Origin: Cyanobacteria bacterium SZAS-4 | GTDB taxonomy: Bacteria > Cyanobacteriota > Vampirovibrionia > Obscuribacterales > Obscuribacteraceae | NCBI GenBank assembly: GCA_018266255.1 | Contig: JAFEAT010000015.1 | Coordinates: forward strand, 1 to 64,000 | Direction of reading: 5' to 3' | DNA: 64,000 bases | Shown: positions 62,047 through 64,000 of the stretch, one piece after another | Layout of the letters: each line of letters opens with the position of its first letter | Numbering within the stretch: position 1 is the first letter of the stretch | Made by a program: the position numbers and the translations under genes | The notes under the pieces: model-generated | Databases searched by the model: none | What the model was told of the DNA's origin: nothing | The model's input: only the letters and a program-made list of their open reading frames with translations

Positions 62047-62264
62047 GACCTGTTCCCTCTTAAATCATTGCCTGTTCCTTTTGTTCCCAAACTGCCCGCT
62101 TACTACGCGAAAACTGCGAGATTAATGGAAAGATTCAGGCGACCGATAACGATTGGAGCCGGGATACGGTCAACCTGGACGACGAAAACTTATTGACAAC
62201 CCCGCGCGATGGAACCGAGTAGCAGTAGATTCCGTCGCTGCACTGGTGAATGGAGGAATGGGAA

Positions 62265-62822
62265 ATGAATCACAATGTTTTTAAAGGCTGCCTCGCTATC
62301 GCGTTGACAGTGGGTTTGCAATCTGTTTGTTTTGCTGATGACACCGTAAGTACTACTACTACTTCGACTGAAGGTCCTCCGGTTGTGCTGGACAGTTACA
62401 TGAAGCCAACTGTAGTGCAAACAAAAGAGACCACTGATGCAGCTGGCAATGTCCAAAGAACTGTTGCACCGATTATTCAAGAAAGACATGAACACGTGAT
62501 GCTGCCTGCAAGCGAAACCACGTCGACGGTAACCGAGCACACTGGCTCTGCAGCTGTAGTCAAGACAGAGTCGAGCGTGGCGCAGAGCACCTTCCGCAGT
62601 GCACCTGCCCGCAAAGTGGCGCACCGTGTACGACACCACCGACGCACATGTGCTTCAGTGCGCCCACGCGTAGCGGTAGTAAAGCCGAGAGCTGTAGCTG
62701 TTGCGAACAAAGTAGTCGTCGAAAAAAGAATCGTCGAACCGACTGTGATTCAGAGACAAGATACGACAGTATCGAAAGCCACAGTTATAGAACGAAAAGA
62801 TCCAGCCCTAGACAATCAGTAA
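62265..62822 (+). CDS. exported basic low-complexity protein
   Basis: A 185-residue protein with a signal peptide (about 1-26, ending VCFAD), a Thr/Ser/Val-rich region, a His/Arg-rich basic patch (about 110-130, RKVAHRVRHHRR) and a charged C-terminus with repeated V-E-R/K-R motifs. The start at 62265 is behind AGGAATGGG. No family is recognised; it is probably an envelope protein. Confidence 0.6.
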   Translation: MNHNVFKGCLAIALTVGLQSVCFADDTVSTTTTSTEGPPVVLDSYMKPTVVQTKETTDAAGNVQRTVAPIIQERHEHVMLPASETTSTVTEHTGSAAVVKTESSVAQSTFRSAPARKVAHRVRHHRRTCASVRPRVAVVKPRAVAVANKVVVEKRIVEPTVIQRQDTTVSKATVIERKDPALDNQ

Positions 62823-62941
62823 TTATCTAGTTTAAGAAATCTCGAGATAGCCGCGAAGCGCTAGGCTTGGCGGCTGTTTCCATTTCTCAGGAACATGAGC
62901 TTTTGATGGCCGTCAATACTCTTGTAAGTGAGGATGGGAAG

Positions 62942-63130
62942 ATGAGCGAACTTGAGTCGGTCACTATTGGCGCGCAAATGTGCGACGGTATCGAATGTAA
63001 TACCGAATATGTGGAACTGAATGACACGTTTGACCTGACGCACCAAGCACACGTCAATCTGCAGTCAGATGTTTGCTCAGATGGATTGTGTTCGATCGAA
63101 TGGAAGCCATCACGCGACTCAGCCGCCTGA
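62942..63130 (+). CDS. small protein with two Cys pairs
   Basis: A 62-residue acidic protein. ATG 62942 is preceded by GAGGATGGGAAG, better than the upstream TTG at 62867. It contains QMCDGIECNTEY and VCSDGLCSIEW, two similar CxxxxC segments that could form a metal site or disulfides. No signal; function unknown. Confidence 0.5.
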   Translation: MSELESVTIGAQMCDGIECNTEYVELNDTFDLTHQAHVNLQSDVCSDGLCSIEWKPSRDSAA

Positions 63131-63363
63131 AGCAGTTGAACCTTGTATCAAACTTTCAGGGGCTCGTTAACTTTGATTTCTTGAATTAAACTGAAGTATA
63201 GGTGTCCCGAAACACGCCCATCGCGCCCGAAACGCGCCAGGCTGAAGCTTTTGGCGTGTCGGACTTGATGAGTTAACTACCAACAATTCGACACTTGAGA
63301 ATTGTTCAAATGACACGCGGTTGCCACAGATTTGCGTTATATTCAAAGTAAGGGAAATTGAAT

Positions 63364-64000
63364 ATGTTGCAAGAAGAGCGGCCAGACCTGAAGGAGCAGC
63401 TTCAACAGCGCATCGTGGAACTCCAAGAGGAGCTCCACAGCTTGGCCAGCGACATTTCCTACGCGCCCAACGCGAACGCAGTCGACGTCAGCCAGGAATA
63501 TCGAAGCAGCCTCGAAAGATTTCTAGCGGCTGATTCCATCGCCATGCTCCGCTGCACCATTGGTGGCACAGTTATCGATGTAAATCAGGCTTTCACCGAT
63601 ATGATCGGCTATACGAAGGAAGAAGCACTCTCCGGCACATTAGATTGGACCAAGATGACTCCGCCAGGCTGGGAAGCTGCCGATGCCAATGCAATCCAAC
63701 AAATTTTACAGGGCGGCAGTGCTGTTCCTTTTGAGAAGGAATACCTCCACAAAAGCGGTCAAAAAGTGCCGATTATGCTCGCCGTGAGCGCGCTAGACTC
63801 GACTGGCGATGATTGCTTGTGCCTGTTCGTCGACCTCTCCGAGCAGAAGAGGAAAGAAGCGGAACTCAAATTGAGCGAAGCTCAATTCAGATTGCTGGCT
63901 GAATCAATTCCGCAGATGGTGTTCACGGTCGCGGCTAATGGAGTGACCGACTACTTCAACAAACGCTGGGGCGAACTGACAGGTGTTCAACCCACCTTCG
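63364..64000 (+). CDS. multi-PAS sensor protein, truncated by the window end
   Basis: The first 212 codons of a longer gene that runs off the edge. A short N-terminal coiled coil (about 1-40) precedes a PAS domain (about 50-160, with GGTVIDVNQAFTDMIGYTKEEAL and a PAC end LFVDLSEQKRKEAEL), and then the start of a second PAS domain (SIPQMVFTVAANG). Proteins like this are usually histidine kinases or diguanylate cyclases; the output domain lies outside the window. AAGGGAAA precedes the ATG. Confidence 0.85.
   Translation, partial: MLQEERPDLKEQLQQRIVELQEELHSLASDISYAPNANAVDVSQEYRSSLERFLAADSIAMLRCTIGGTVIDVNQAFTDMIGYTKEEALSGTLDWTKMTPPGWEAADANAIQQILQGGSAVPFEKEYLHKSGQKVPIMLAVSALDSTGDDCLCLFVDLSEQKRKEAELKLSEAQFRLLAESIPQMVFTVAANGVTDYFNKRWGELTGVQPTF

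Overview
The window is about 64 kb of gene-dense bacterial chromosome of moderate GC, with mostly short spacers and many TTG/GTG starts. Lipoprotein signals (lipobox followed by Cys), TonB-C-like domains, an Ivy-type lysozyme inhibitor and an MscL channel suggest a diderm. Serine/threonine kinase-TPR fusions, stand-alone receiver domains, many exported Ser/Thr/Pro-rich proteins and numerous zinc ribbons are reminiscent of the non-photosynthetic cyanobacterial sister lineage (Vampirovibrionia/Melainabacteria, Obscuribacter-like). That placement is inference, because no rRNA or ribosomal protein marker is present.

Layout. 0-10.7 kb: small membrane and exported proteins, including a lysozyme-fold hydrolase followed by an ankyrin-repeat protein, a tyrosine-recombinase remnant, an Ivy-like lysozyme inhibitor and an SGNH hydrolase. 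10.7-24.6 kb: a serine-hydrolase (beta-lactamase-fold) lipoprotein, an EEP-family phosphatase, a DHH phosphoesterase, large low-complexity exported proteins, a LysM protein, an alpha/beta hydrolase, MscL with a zinc ribbon, a TPR protein and a membrane SGNH protein. 24.7-35.2 kb: a Ser/Thr kinase, a PPi-type phosphofructokinase, a receiver-PAS-histidine kinase coupled to a receiver-LRV regulator, a DUF2252 protein and FabH. 35.5-47.7 kb: a zinc-ribbon microprotein, a DUF4253 protein, a DUF5685 protein with a 30-cysteine tail, an MFS transporter, a tandem aspartyl protease, acetate kinase and a proline-rich MshEN-like protein.

48.1-54.8 kb holds the clearest pathway: a tight, partly ATGA-overlapped myo-inositol catabolism operon, iolB-iolC-aldolase-iolD-iolE-iolG. 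The aldolase is of the Cgl0158 type rather than IolJ. Together the six genes would take myo-inositol to DHAP plus malonate semialdehyde. iolA and an obvious inositol transporter are not in the window. PPi-phosphofructokinase and acetate kinase elsewhere fit a glycolytic, fermentation-capable metabolism. 54.9-64 kb: two orphan receivers, a ferritin-like protein divergent from Ku, a second LRV-repeat protein, a glycine-zipper stress protein, a PD-(D/E)XK-like nuclease-fold protein and the start of a multi-PAS sensor protein that runs off the end.

The most unusual signal not tied to any gene is a 12-bp palindrome, ACCANATNTGGT. It occurs exactly seven times (about 0.06 expected by chance), both inside and between genes. 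No rRNA, tRNA, CRISPR array or intact insertion sequence was recognised.
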